A DNA stretch of 64,000 nt, taken from assembly GCF_900100625.1 (NCBI RefSeq), contig NZ_FMTY01000004.1, positions 162,498 through 226,497 of the forward strand. The letters run 5' to 3'. Each line of letters opens with the position of its first letter. The stretch's first letter is position 1. The DNA is from Flavobacterium saliperosum. Lineage in GTDB: Bacteria > Bacteroidota > Bacteroidia > Flavobacteriales > Flavobacteriaceae. A program made the position numbers and the translations under genes. Below the pieces are notes generated by a model. It did no database searches and was not told the DNA's origin. It saw only the letters and a list, made by a program, of their open reading frames with translations. Below are positions 17,258-25,842 of this stretch, one piece after another.

Positions 17258-17352
17258 TCTTTTACAACCTGTTTACACAAATTTTACATCGATTTTATTC
17301 AATCATAATAATACAATAATATTAAGTTAACTCCCTTTTTCTGAATCGATTA

Positions 17353-17360
17353 TACATTTG
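17353..17360 (+). promoter_or_regulatory. TAnnTTTG (-7) promoter box
   Basis: TACATTTG, a perfect match to the Bacteroidota -7 consensus, 27 nt before the lipoprotein ATG and behind a terminator. It suggests separate transcription of the lipoprotein. Confidence 0.6.
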
Positions 17361-17387
17361 CTTCAAATAAACAACAAAAAAACAATT

Positions 17388-18557
17388 ATGAAAAAATTAG
17401 TATTTAGCTTATCCGTTTTAGCTTTAACATTAGGAAGTTGTTCATCAAATGATGACGAAGGAACAGTACAACCCATCCCTACCGGTGAAATAAGCGGAGA
17501 TATCACTACTGCTAAAACATACCCTTTAGGAAATTATACCCTTCAGGGAACCGTAAAAATCAAAAACGGCGGATCCTTAACCATTGAAGCAGGTTCCACG
17601 ATTACCGCTAACAACTCGGACGGTACAGCAGACGCTTTATTGGTGGAAAACGGCGGAAAATTATACTTGAACGGTACAGCGGCACAGCCTATCGTTTTCA
17701 CGGAAGCATCCAGCACTCCTGGATCTTGGGGTGGTATTATCATGTTTGGAGACGCTCCGATCGTAGGCTCTAACGGAAATACTACGGCAACATCAGAAGA
17801 CGGAAACAATTTAACCTACGGAGGTACGAATGCAACACATAACGGAGGTTCTTTAAAATACGTTCGTGTGGAATATGCCGGAAAAAAACTAACCGACAAC
17901 ACCAGTGAAATGAACGGATTCTCGTTCTACTCGGTAGGAACCGGAACCGTATTGGAAAATTTGGTAGCCTACAAAGGGGCCGATGACGGATTTGAATTTT
18001 ACGGAGGTACGGTTAGCACCAAAAACCTGATTTCATACGGAAATTTTGATGATTCTTTCGACTGGCAAGACGGATGGAGAGGACAGGAAAACACCAACTG
18101 GTATGCCTATCAGACACAAACCGGTAACTACGGGATGGAAATCGAAGCAAAATCGGTAAACAATGCTTTCTGGCCGGTAGTTTCAAACATCACCCTAAAA
18201 AGAGCAGCCGGAACCGTTACCGAAGGAGGTACGTCTGCAGCAGAATATGATGCTATCCAATTCAAAAAAGAAGGTAACGGAGAATATAACAATGTGGTTA
18301 TTTCAGGATACACAACGGCTGGTGCAACCGCCGTTAGAATCCAGGATGTCGCTACTAACACCAACCAGGTTGATGGCGGAAAAATTAAAATGTTAAACGT
18401 GAAGATTACCGATGGGACATCACAATTTGCCGCTAAAGACGCAACGTTTACGGTAACTTTCCCTACCGGAAACTACACTACAAGCACAACCACAACAGGA
18501 GCAACGTTGACTTCAGGCGCTTGGTCTATCGTTAACGGAGTAAATCTGATTCAATAA
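17388..18557 (+). CDS. Beta-helix-like surface lipoprotein
   Basis: 389 residues from the ATG at 17388; the upstream in-frame TTG at 17358 overlaps the promoter box. The signal peptide ends at the lipobox LGSC (Cys about 19), followed by SSNDDEG, an acidic stretch of the kind that exports lipoproteins to the surface in this phylum. Repetitive beta-strand and turn units (LTIEAGSTITAN..., LYLNGTAAQPIVFT...) suggest a right-handed beta-helix. It is placed behind a TonB-dependent receptor as ligand-binding partners often are, so a role in capturing the receptor's ligand is plausible. The ligand is unknown. Confidence 0.82.
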   Translation: MKKLVFSLSVLALTLGSCSSNDDEGTVQPIPTGEISGDITTAKTYPLGNYTLQGTVKIKNGGSLTIEAGSTITANNSDGTADALLVENGGKLYLNGTAAQPIVFTEASSTPGSWGGIIMFGDAPIVGSNGNTTATSEDGNNLTYGGTNATHNGGSLKYVRVEYAGKKLTDNTSEMNGFSFYSVGTGTVLENLVAYKGADDGFEFYGGTVSTKNLISYGNFDDSFDWQDGWRGQENTNWYAYQTQTGNYGMEIEAKSVNNAFWPVVSNITLKRAAGTVTEGGTSAAEYDAIQFKKEGNGEYNNVVISGYTTAGATAVRIQDVATNTNQVDGGKIKMLNVKITDGTSQFAAKDATFTVTFPTGNYTTSTTTTGATLTSGAWSIVNGVNLIQ

Positions 18558-18578
18558 AAAATACACTTTTATGTTATA

Positions 18579-18609
18579 AAAAACGCTCTTAACATTAAGA
18601 GCGTTTTTT
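18579..18609 (+). terminator. Hairpin terminator after the lipoprotein
   Basis: Stem AAAAACGCTCTT / AAGAGCGTTTTT with a 6-nt loop and a T run. Confidence 0.9.
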
Positions 18610-18661
18610 TTGGCATAAACTTTGAAATATATTTTTTATATTTACACAATAATTGTTTCCC

Positions 18662-19003
18662 ATGAAGAAAAACTACATTTATATTATTCTTATCGCACTT
18701 AGTTTATTTTCACTGACTGTTTCAGCTCAGGAAGGTAAAAGCGCTACTGTAGGGAGAACTCAGGAAAGCACTATTGAAGGGTTAAGCATCTATCCTAATC
18801 CAACCAATGGCGATAAAATATACATCGTTTCCAAACTGGCTCTTGAAAAAGAGATAGAAATTTTCGATGTATTGGGCAAACGCATCCTCCAAACTACCAT
18901 CAGTTCCAAAGAGCTGAATATAGGCAACCTCAACGCCGGTGTTTACATTATTAAAATCAGAGAAGGAGAAGCTTCGGCTACCAGAAAGCTGATTGTTAAA
19001 TAA
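18662..19003 (+). CDS. Minimal T9SS protein: signal peptide plus sorting domain
   Basis: 113 residues from the ATG at 18662 (the TTG nine bases earlier is not needed). Signal peptide 1-21 (ending VSAQ), about 15 polar residues, then a complete T9SS type A sorting domain (LSIYPNPTNGDKIYIV ... GVYIIKIREGEASATRKLIVK). There is practically no cargo domain. Its sorting domain closely resembles those of the next two genes. It may be a remnant of a larger cargo gene or a genuine small surface protein. A terminator precedes it; the next gene has its own promoter box. Confidence 0.85.
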   Translation: MKKNYIYIILIALSLFSLTVSAQEGKSATVGRTQESTIEGLSIYPNPTNGDKIYIVSKLALEKEIEIFDVLGKRILQTTISSKELNIGNLNAGVYIIKIREGEASATRKLIVK

Positions 19004-19075
19004 TTACAATTAAAGTCGTTCGTCGATTTAATCTTAATTTTACATGGAAAAGTTTTACAATTTGTAAATACTGCC

Positions 19076-19083
19076 TATCTTTG
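19076..19083 (+). promoter_or_regulatory. TAnnTTTG (-7) promoter box
   Basis: TATCTTTG, perfect consensus, 26 nt before the ATG at 19110. Confidence 0.6.
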
Positions 19084-19109
19084 TAGTCCAATTTTTAAAA
19101 ATCATTCAC

Positions 19110-20828
19110 ATGAAAAAAATTTACGCTTTATTGTTAATGCTAACTTCAGCATTCTCTTTTGGTCAGGCTACCGACTTATATTTCGGTATGTATTCCGAAG
19201 GTTCCAGCAACAATAAATTTTTACAAATTTATAACGGAACGAATGCCGCAGTTGACTTGAGCAATTATTCCGTTGAATTATATGCAAACGGAGCCGTTAC
19301 CGCTACCAACACCCATACCTTCACTGCAGGAACAATGTTAGCTGCCGGTGATGTGTATGTTTTATACAACACTAGCTCCAACGCAACCATTATTGCTGCC
19401 GGAGACGCGTCTTCAAGCACCTGTAACTTTAATGGCGACGATGCGATTGCTTTAAAAAAATTAGGCGTTGTAATCGATGTTATAGGAAGCATCGGAACTG
19501 ATCCCGGAACAGCATGGGCTGTGGGAAGTACTGCTGACGGAACAGTAAATCACACAATCGTGAGAAAGTCAAATGTTTGCAGTCCGAATCCTGTAAATTT
19601 AAGCTCTTTCGGTACGGATGATGCCACTTCTGAATGGACCGTTTATGGGATTGATGCCGAATGGGGACAAATCGGATCTCATATTGGCTGTTCTACCGCT
19701 CCAAGTTTAATCATCACGGCTCCGGTAAACATGGCTTTCTTATCACCGGAAACCACTTCCGTTAATGTCGTTTTCAATATCAACAACTTTAACGTAGCGA
19801 ACGGAACAGGTGACGGACATATCCATTACACTATTAACGGAGGTGGAATCGTTATGAAATACGACACCACTCCTATCAACATCCCAACAACTCCAGGAAC
19901 AACTTATGTGGTTTATATGGAACTTGTGGATAATGCCCACAACCCAATAGCACCTGCAGTAAATGCTACCGTTACTTTTGAGGTTGCAAGCTATATCAAT
20001 GCCAACACTATCGCTGATGTAAGAGCCGCTGGAATTAATGCGTATGTAAACTTTACCGGTCAAGCCGTAGTAACCTATGCCAGAACCACAAGAAACCAAA
20101 AATACATTCAGGATGCTACCGGAGCTATTTTAATTGACGACAACACCTCAATTATCACTACTCCATTTGTAATTGGAGACGGTATTTCTAACGTTAGAGG
20201 TCTTCTTTCCAATTTCAGTGGAACAATGCAATTGCTTCCTAACCAAGACGCCACAAAACCATCAACCGGAAACACCATAACTCCTCAGGTGGTTACTGCT
20301 GCTGATATTGTTGCCAATCTTGAATTGTACGAAAGTGAATTGGTACAAATCAACAATGCCACTTTCACTACTGCTGACGGAACTTTAGCATTCGCTACTT
20401 CACAAAATTACAACCTTAATGACACAACGGGCGACATCTTTTTCAGAACATTATTTTCTGAAGCAAATTATATCGGAACCACTGTGCCTTCAGGAGCAGC
20501 AAACAGAGTGGTTTTAGTGGCTGATTTTAACGGAACCGCTCAGGTTGTATCCAGATCAACAACAGACGTTACTTTATCTACTGTTGGTTTCGATGCCATT
20601 TCAGGTCTTAAGGTATACCCTAACCCTGTTAAAGACGGAAACATATTCATTTCTTCCGATTCTAATACAGAAAAATCGATTGTGGTTTACGATATCGTTG
20701 GAAAGCAAGTCTTAACCAGCAACATCGCTAATGGAGTTGTAAACGTTTCTTCTTTAAACACAGGCGTTTATTTCGTAAAAATCACAGAAGAAGGGAAAAC
20801 GGCAACTAGAAAATTAGTGGTAAAATAA
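19110..20828 (+). CDS. T9SS cargo with lamin-tail domain and DUF5689-like domain
   Basis: 572 residues. Signal peptide 1-18. A lamin-tail-like domain spans ~20-125 (DLYFGMYSEGSSNNKFLQIYNGTNAAVDLSNYSV... ending in the GDDAIALKK strand). A beta-sandwich segment lies at ~195-290. A domain at ~293-480 resembles DUF5689 or OB-fold modules found beside secreted nucleases (TIADVRAAG...YIQDATGAILID). A T9SS type A sorting domain occupies ~495-572. No catalytic nuclease domain is visible. It is secreted through T9SS, with a probable binding role. Confidence 0.85.
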   Translation: MKKIYALLLMLTSAFSFGQATDLYFGMYSEGSSNNKFLQIYNGTNAAVDLSNYSVELYANGAVTATNTHTFTAGTMLAAGDVYVLYNTSSNATIIAAGDASSSTCNFNGDDAIALKKLGVVIDVIGSIGTDPGTAWAVGSTADGTVNHTIVRKSNVCSPNPVNLSSFGTDDATSEWTVYGIDAEWGQIGSHIGCSTAPSLIITAPVNMAFLSPETTSVNVVFNINNFNVANGTGDGHIHYTINGGGIVMKYDTTPINIPTTPGTTYVVYMELVDNAHNPIAPAVNATVTFEVASYINANTIADVRAAGINAYVNFTGQAVVTYARTTRNQKYIQDATGAILIDDNTSIITTPFVIGDGISNVRGLLSNFSGTMQLLPNQDATKPSTGNTITPQVVTAADIVANLELYESELVQINNATFTTADGTLAFATSQNYNLNDTTGDIFFRTLFSEANYIGTTVPSGAANRVVLVADFNGTAQVVSRSTTDVTLSTVGFDAISGLKVYPNPVKDGNIFISSDSNTEKSIVVYDIVGKQVLTSNIANGVVNVSSLNTGVYFVKITEEGKTATRKLVVK

Positions 20829-20851
20829 TTCCTTATTATATCTTTTTAAAG

Positions 20852-20877
20852 AAAGCACTGACGAAAGTTGGTGCTTT
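20852..20877 (+). terminator. Hairpin terminator
   Basis: Stem AAAGCACTGAC / GTTGGTGCTTT with a GAAA tetraloop and a T run. Its near twin follows the next gene at 21984. Confidence 0.85.
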
Positions 20878-20882
20878 TTTAT

Positions 20883-20890
20883 TATTTTTG
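20883..20890 (+). promoter_or_regulatory. TAnnTTTG (-7) promoter box
   Basis: TATTTTTG directly behind the terminator and 18 nt before the ATG at 20909. Confidence 0.5.
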
Positions 20891-20908
20891 TAACAAAAAA
20901 ATACTTTT

Positions 20909-21961
20909 ATGAGAAAAATTTACATTTTATTACTTGTCCTGACTTCCTCATTATCGTTTGCACAAACCCTAATCTACGAAGGTTTTGATTTTCCTGCCGG
21001 AAGCAATGTGGGAGGAACAGCTACTACAAATGACGGCGTTATCAATAACAACTGGGCTACGCACAGTACTTCAAATGCAAGTCCAATTGAAGTGATTTCC
21101 GGTAACCTTTCTTATGCCGGCATAGCGCCATCAACAGGAAACAAAATCCTTTTACCGGGAAGCAATGCCACAACCCCAAGAGACATCAACAGAGGTTTCA
21201 CCACCACAACTACCACGCTATATTATTCTGCACTAATTAACATTATCGATAATACACAATTGTCGACAGCCACAACATTAACAGGAACTAACAGTTATTT
21301 CATGTCCTTCGGGAATTCCAGCGGCGCTTCAGTCAATCAATTGGCGGGTCGATTGGCTGCCGTATCTACAAATTCAGGCGCGAACTACCAATTATTAATC
21401 CAAAACAACTCTTCTGGATCAACCCCACCATATACGGCAAATCCAGTCGATTTAACGTATGGCACCACCTATTTGGTTGTGGTGAAAGTAGAGAAAGCCG
21501 TAGACAATTCAACAACAGCTACCTTATGGGTGAATCCTTCAAGTCTGGGTGGCGCAGAACCAGCCGGTGGCATTGTAAACAATGCGGGTACTTCAACTTC
21601 ATTTAACGGTTTTGCATCAATTACTTTAAGAAATGCTTCTGCCACGCCAAAAGTGGAAATTGACGAGATTAAAGTCGGAACCACTTATGCCGATGTTACT
21701 TCTTTGGTCTTAGGTGTAAAAGAAAACAACATCGCCGGCTTAAAAGTATATCCTAACCCGGTTGTTGACGGGAAATTATTCATCTCATCCGATCTTAATT
21801 CAGAAAGAAACATAACTATTTACGACGTAACCGGAAAACAGGTTTTCAACACCACCACTTCAAGCGAGTTAGTAAACGTTTCCAGCTTAAATGCAGGAGT
21901 TTATGTAGTTAAAATCATCGAAGAAGGAAAAACGGCAACCAGAAAATTGGTCATCAAATAA
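20909..21961 (+). CDS. T9SS type A sorted secreted protein
   Basis: 350 residues. Signal peptide 1-18. A beta-rich body (~20-265) begins LIYEGFDFPAGSNVGG, the usual start of a lectin/LamG-like jelly-roll found in Bacteroidota secreted proteins (YEGFDY type). A T9SS type A sorting domain lies at ~272-350, highly similar to that of the preceding gene. The two genes also share a similar signal peptide and nearly the same terminator, so the ends were probably copied by duplication. The binding partner or substrate is unknown. Confidence 0.85.
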   Translation: MRKIYILLLVLTSSLSFAQTLIYEGFDFPAGSNVGGTATTNDGVINNNWATHSTSNASPIEVISGNLSYAGIAPSTGNKILLPGSNATTPRDINRGFTTTTTTLYYSALINIIDNTQLSTATTLTGTNSYFMSFGNSSGASVNQLAGRLAAVSTNSGANYQLLIQNNSSGSTPPYTANPVDLTYGTTYLVVVKVEKAVDNSTTATLWVNPSSLGGAEPAGGIVNNAGTSTSFNGFASITLRNASATPKVEIDEIKVGTTYADVTSLVLGVKENNIAGLKVYPNPVVDGKLFISSDLNSERNITIYDVTGKQVFNTTTSSELVNVSSLNAGVYVVKIIEEGKTATRKLVIK

Positions 21962-21983
21962 TTCCTTTTTTACACTTATAAAG

Positions 21984-22009
21984 AAAGCATCAGCGAAAGT
22001 TGGTGCTTT
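21984..22009 (+). terminator. Hairpin terminator, twin of the one at 20852
   Basis: Stem AAAGCATCAGC / GTTGGTGCTTT (with G-U pairs), GAAA loop, T run. Confidence 0.85.
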
Positions 22010-22027
22010 TTTATTTTTGTACATTTG
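22000..22027 (+). promoter_or_regulatory. Promoter of the LuxE-like gene, probably leaderless
   Basis: TTG (22000-22002), 17 nt, TACATTTG (22020-22027): a full match to the Bacteroidota -33/-7 layout. The ATG follows after only 4 nt, so transcription should start at or next to the start codon. The -33 lies inside the preceding terminator. Confidence 0.65.
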
Positions 22028-22031
22028 CCAC

Positions 22032-23012
22032 ATGGTATCTACGTCCGACATATTTCACATTGCTTCCAAAAAAGAGTTTGAGAAAATTACCCTCAAAGTG
22101 TTTCGTCATCAATATGACAACAATTTGGTGTACCAAAACTTTTGCAATTTGCTAAAGAAAAACAAAACGAACGTGAAATCGATTGCTGAAATTCCGTTTT
22201 TACCGATACAGTTTTTCAAATCGCACGAGGTTATCAGTTCCACCGAACCGGTTCAGATTACCTTTACCAGCAGCGGCACCACCGGAACCAACACCAGTCA
22301 TCATTTGGTAACCGACCTGAAGTATTACGAAGAAAGTTTCCGCCTGGGCTTTTCTCAATTTTACGGAAACATTGAAAATTATGTGGTTTTGGCATTGCTT
22401 CCTTCCTATTTGGAACGCGAAGGATCTTCCCTAATTTACATGGTGGAAGATTTAATTGAACGCTCCAACCAACCGGAAAGCGGTTTTTACCTGCACAATT
22501 ACGACGAACTGACCGAAAAGCTGATCGCTTTAGACCAATCCGGTCAAAATGTAATCCTGATTGGCGTAACCTATGCGTTATTGGATTTGATTGAGCAACA
22601 AAACTTCCAACTGAAGAATACCATCCTCATGGAAACCGGAGGCATGAAAGGCAAGCGCAAGGAAATCATCCGTGAGGAATTGCACGACATCTTATGCAAA
22701 GGTTTTGGCGTTTCCAAAATCCATTCCGAATACGGTATGACGGAACTGCTTTCGCAAGCCTATTCGTTAGGTGACGGCGTTTTCGAATGTCCGCCCTGGA
22801 TGGAAATCCTCATTCGCGACACAGAAGATGCTTTAAGCTACGTTTCCGAAGGAAAAACCGGCGGCATCAACGTGATTGACTTGGCCAACTTTAACTCCTG
22901 CTCGTTCATCGCTACGCAGGATTTGGGAAAAAAATATCCCAACCATTCTTTCGAAGTGTTGGGACGTTTTGATAATTCGGATATTCGGGGTTGTAACCTG
23001 ATGGTTATTTAA
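22032..23012 (+). CDS. LuxE/acyl-protein synthetase-like adenylating enzyme
   Basis: 326 residues from the ATG at 22032; the TTG at 22017 lies in the promoter. The ATP/AMP-binding loop is [15 protein letters not shown], followed by [14 protein letters not shown] as in the ANL-like LuxE family, which activates fatty acids as acyl-AMP. No luciferase or reductase genes are nearby, so bioluminescence is not implied; flavobacterial copies are stand-alone and probably serve lipid or surface-polymer modification (inference). The 3' end overlaps that of tyrS by 8 bp. Confidence 0.82.
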   Translation: MVSTSDIFHIASKKEFEKITLKVFRHQYDNNLVYQNFCNLLKKNKTNVKSIAEIPFLPIQFFKSHEVISSTEPVQITFTSSGTTGTNTSHHLVTDLKYYEESFRLGFSQFYGNIENYVVLALLPSYLEREGSSLIYMVEDLIERSNQPESGFYLHNYDELTEKLIALDQSGQNVILIGVTYALLDLIEQQNFQLKNTILMETGGMKGKRKEIIREELHDILCKGFGVSKIHSEYGMTELLSQAYSLGDGVFECPPWMEILIRDTEDALSYVSEGKTGGINVIDLANFNSCSFIATQDLGKKYPNHSFEVLGRFDNSDIRGCNLMVI

Positions 23013-24294
23013 CCTTGATCACATAATAATTTTTCTTTCCTTTCTGCAACAATAGAAACTGATTGTTGATTAAATCCTTCGGAGAAATCATATAGTCTTC
23101 CGCTACTTTTTCTTTGTTTAAAGAAATCGCATTTTGTTTCAATTCTCTTCGGGCATCGCTGTTTGAAGCTAAGAAGTTTGTTTTTGCGGCTAATGCGGCA
23201 ATCATATCCAAACCTGCATTCAAATCATCCATAGAAATTTCCGCTTGCGGCACACCATCAAAAACTTCCAGGAACGTTTTCTCATCTAACTTTTTCAATT
23301 CATCCATACTCGGACTAAAGAAAGCACTCGAAGCCGCAATAGCATTATCCAGATCTTCCTGCGAATGTACCATCACCGTGATTTCTTCGGCCAAACGTTT
23401 CTGTAACACTCTCAAATGAGGCGCTTCATTATGTTCTGCAATTAGTTTTTCAATCGTTTCTTTGTCTAAGAACGTGAAAATTTTGATGTATTTCTCCGCA
23501 TCGGCATCCGACGTGTTCAACCAATATTGATAGAATTTATACGGAGACGTTCTTTCGGCATCCAACCAGATGTTACCGCCTTCCGATTTACCAAATTTAG
23601 AACCATCCGCTTTGGTAATTAACGGGCACGTTAACGCGTAGGCTTTTCCACCCTCAATACGACGCACCAATTCCGTTCCCGTGGTAATATTGCCCCACTG
23701 GTCACTTCCACCCATTTGCAACGTACATTTTTTGGCGCGGTACAAATGTAAAAAGTCGTAACCCTGTACCAATTGATAGGTAAATTCCGTGAAAGACATG
23801 CCTTCCGCCGTTTCACCGGATAATCGCTTCTTTACCGAATCTTTGGCCATCATGTAATTCACCGTAATGTGTTTGCCGACATCACGAATGAAATCCAAAA
23901 ATGAAAACGTTTTCATCCAATCGTAATTGTTGACTAACTCGGCCGCATTGGGCGCATCGGAAGTGAAATCCAAAAATCGCGCTAACTGTCCTTTAATCGC
24001 CTCCTGATTGTGACGCAACGTAGCTTCATCCAACAAGTTTCTTTCGTTTGATTTTCCGGAAGGATCACCAATCATTCCCGTTGCACCACCTACCAGCGCC
24101 AACGGTTTGTGTCCGCTTAACTGAAAATGTTTCAACAACATTACCCCCACCAAGTGTCCTATATGCAATGAATCCGCTGTTGGGTCAATTCCCACATACG
24201 CCACGCGCATCTGTTCCATCAAATGTTCTTCCGTGCCCGGCATTACGTCGTGGAGCATTCCTCTCCAAGTCACTTCTTCAATAAAATTTTTCAT
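23005..24294 (-). CDS. tyrS: Tyrosine-tRNA ligase
   Basis: 429 residues from the ATG at 24294 ([14 protein letters not shown]). The in-frame ORF extends to 24348, but those 18 residues are not typical. Class I motifs are present: HIGH in [11 protein letters not shown], and KFGKS in [10 protein letters not shown]. The C-terminal part ends in an S4-like RNA-binding module ([27 protein letters not shown]). It charges tRNA-Tyr. It is convergent with the LuxE-like gene and divergent from the SDR gene. Confidence 0.96.
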   Translation of the reverse strand: MKNFIEEVTWRGMLHDVMPGTEEHLMEQMRVAYVGIDPTADSLHIGHLVGVMLLKHFQLSGHKPLALVGGATGMIGDPSGKSNERNLLDEATLRHNQEAIKGQLARFLDFTSDAPNAAELVNNYDWMKTFSFLDFIRDVGKHITVNYMMAKDSVKKRLSGETAEGMSFTEFTYQLVQGYDFLHLYRAKKCTLQMGGSDQWGNITTGTELVRRIEGGKAYALTCPLITKADGSKFGKSEGGNIWLDAERTSPYKFYQYWLNTSDADAEKYIKIFTFLDKETIEKLIAEHNEAPHLRVLQKRLAEEITVMVHSQEDLDNAIAASSAFFSPSMDELKKLDEKTFLEVFDGVPQAEISMDDLNAGLDMIAALAAKTNFLASNSDARRELKQNAISLNKEKVAEDYMISPKDLINNQFLLLQKGKKNYYVIKVK

Positions 24295-24481
24295 CTGTAT
24301 ACTCAATTTACTTACGTCGGTTCCGCCATTAAGGCTTCGTGAGCACAAAGATAAAATTTATTGTGGATTATTTCATCTATTCGCTTTCGCTCGGGTCGGG
24401 TATTTGTTTGTCCGGGAATTTACCGCATCGGTTCTTCAAAAAAAAAGACAATTCCTGATTCATAATTCGTAATTTCGCCAT

Positions 24482-25486
24482 ATGATATTAGTTACAGGCG
24501 GAACCGGTTTGGTAGGAGCGCATCTGCTGCTGCATTTACTTCAGGAAAATGAAGCCGTTCGTGCCATCTATCGTAGTGAATCATCGGTTGAAAAGACAAA
24601 AAACCTTTTCCGGATGGAGAATCAAATCGCTTTATTTGATAAAATCGAGTGGATGGAAGCGGATATTACCGACATTCCCGCTCTGGAAAAAGCGTTTGAA
24701 AACGTTACCCATGTTTATCATTGTGCGGCGCTGATTTCGTTTGACACCCACGACGAAGAAAAACTAAGAAAAACCAATATCGAAGGCACCGCCAATGTGG
24801 TCAACTGCTGTATTGATTTCAACGTAAAAAAAATATGTCATGTGAGTTCCATTGCGGCTTTGGGTGATGTGAAAGAAGGAGAAACCGTCATTACAGAAGA
24901 AACCGAATGGAATCCGGAAAAAAATCACGGCGATTATGCCCTAACCAAATACGGCGCCGAAACGGAAGTCTGGAGAGCCTCCCAGGAAGGTTTGGACATT
25001 GTGATTGTGAACCCGGGCGTAATTTTCGGAAAGGGATTCGGCACTGCCGGCAGCGGATTGCTTTTACAGAAAATCCAAAACGGGTTTCCTTTTTACACCA
25101 AAGGTTCTACCGGAATCACTTCGGTTGACGATGTGGTTGCTATTATGATCCAACTTATGAAAAGTCCGATTTCCGGAGAACGGTTTACCATCGTTTCTGA
25201 AAACATTACCCTTCAGAATCTGCTGAATAGTATTGCCGATGCCATGCAGAAAAAAAGGCCTTACCTTTATGCAAGACCCTATATGACTTCTCTATATTGG
25301 CGAATCGACTGGTTGTTGTCTAAGCTGTTCTTCAAAAAGCAAACATTTACCAGAGCGACTTCAAAATCATCGCATTCACTTGAAACGTATGACAATTCAA
25401 AAGTTATTTCCCAGCTGAATTATGCGTTCCGTCCCATGAGAGAATGCCTGATTACTGTATCGCAGGCGCATCGGAAGGCGCAATAG
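24482..25486 (+). CDS. NAD(P)-dependent epimerase/dehydratase-family SDR
   Basis: 334 residues, extended SDR fold. The cofactor motif is TGGTGLVG (5-12), with active-site Ser (HVSSIAALG, ~122) and Y152-x3-K156 (DYALTKYG). It belongs to the group of nucleotide-sugar or steroid-type epimerases and reductases; the substrate cannot be assigned. TAATTTCG ends 4 nt before the ATG, again suggesting a leaderless transcript. The last 35 bp overlap the DUF4296 gene on the opposite strand. Confidence 0.88.
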   Translation: MILVTGGTGLVGAHLLLHLLQENEAVRAIYRSESSVEKTKNLFRMENQIALFDKIEWMEADITDIPALEKAFENVTHVYHCAALISFDTHDEEKLRKTNIEGTANVVNCCIDFNVKKICHVSSIAALGDVKEGETVITEETEWNPEKNHGDYALTKYGAETEVWRASQEGLDIVIVNPGVIFGKGFGTAGSGLLLQKIQNGFPFYTKGSTGITSVDDVVAIMIQLMKSPISGERFTIVSENITLQNLLNSIADAMQKKRPYLYARPYMTSLYWRIDWLLSKLFFKKQTFTRATSKSSHSLETYDNSKVISQLNYAFRPMRECLITVSQAHRKAQ

Positions 25487-25841
25487 TTTTTCCTGTTTCC
25501 TTCAAGGACTGTTGGTTAAGCGCTTCTTTTTGGGCGGCTATTTTTTCGGAAACTTTCTTGAATAATTTTTGATAATTATGAGGGTCGGAGGCATAGTAGC
25601 GATTACTCTGTGCAAAAGAAGCGCTGTCAATATTGTACTTCTTGTAAATCATCTCGTTCACCTTTATTTCATTTTGCGAAAAAACGATTGGATTGTTTGA
25701 TTCTGCCGATTGGATTAGTGCCAACTCATACAGGATGTCCACCATCACCTCTTTTTCAATAAGATTTTCCGGTTTTTCCACTGCGCCGTTTCCACAACCG
25801 AAAACGAAAAGCAAAACAAATAGTACACTTATTCTCTTCAT
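25452..25841 (-). CDS. DUF4296 lipoprotein
   Basis: 129 residues from the ATG at 25841; an alternative ATG at 25853 would overlap pyrC by 11 bp and add MKDK. Signal peptide with lipobox VFGC, then the DUF4296 core (VMVDILYELALIQSAES..., IYKKYNIDSASFAQSNRYYASDPHNYQKLF). Function unknown. The order mannosyltransferase-pyrC-DUF4296 is one I associate with Flavobacteriaceae. The 3' end overlaps the convergent SDR gene. Confidence 0.85.
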   Translation of the reverse strand: MKRISVLFVLLFVFGCGNGAVEKPENLIEKEVMVDILYELALIQSAESNNPIVFSQNEIKVNEMIYKKYNIDSASFAQSNRYYASDPHNYQKLFKKVSEKIAAQKEALNQQSLKETGKTIAPSDAPAIQ

Positions 25842-25842
25842 C

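Noticed and set aside
22032..23012. Bioluminescence gene (luxE)
   Set aside because: No luxA, luxB, luxC or luxD nearby; stand-alone LuxE-like proteins occur widely in Flavobacteriaceae.
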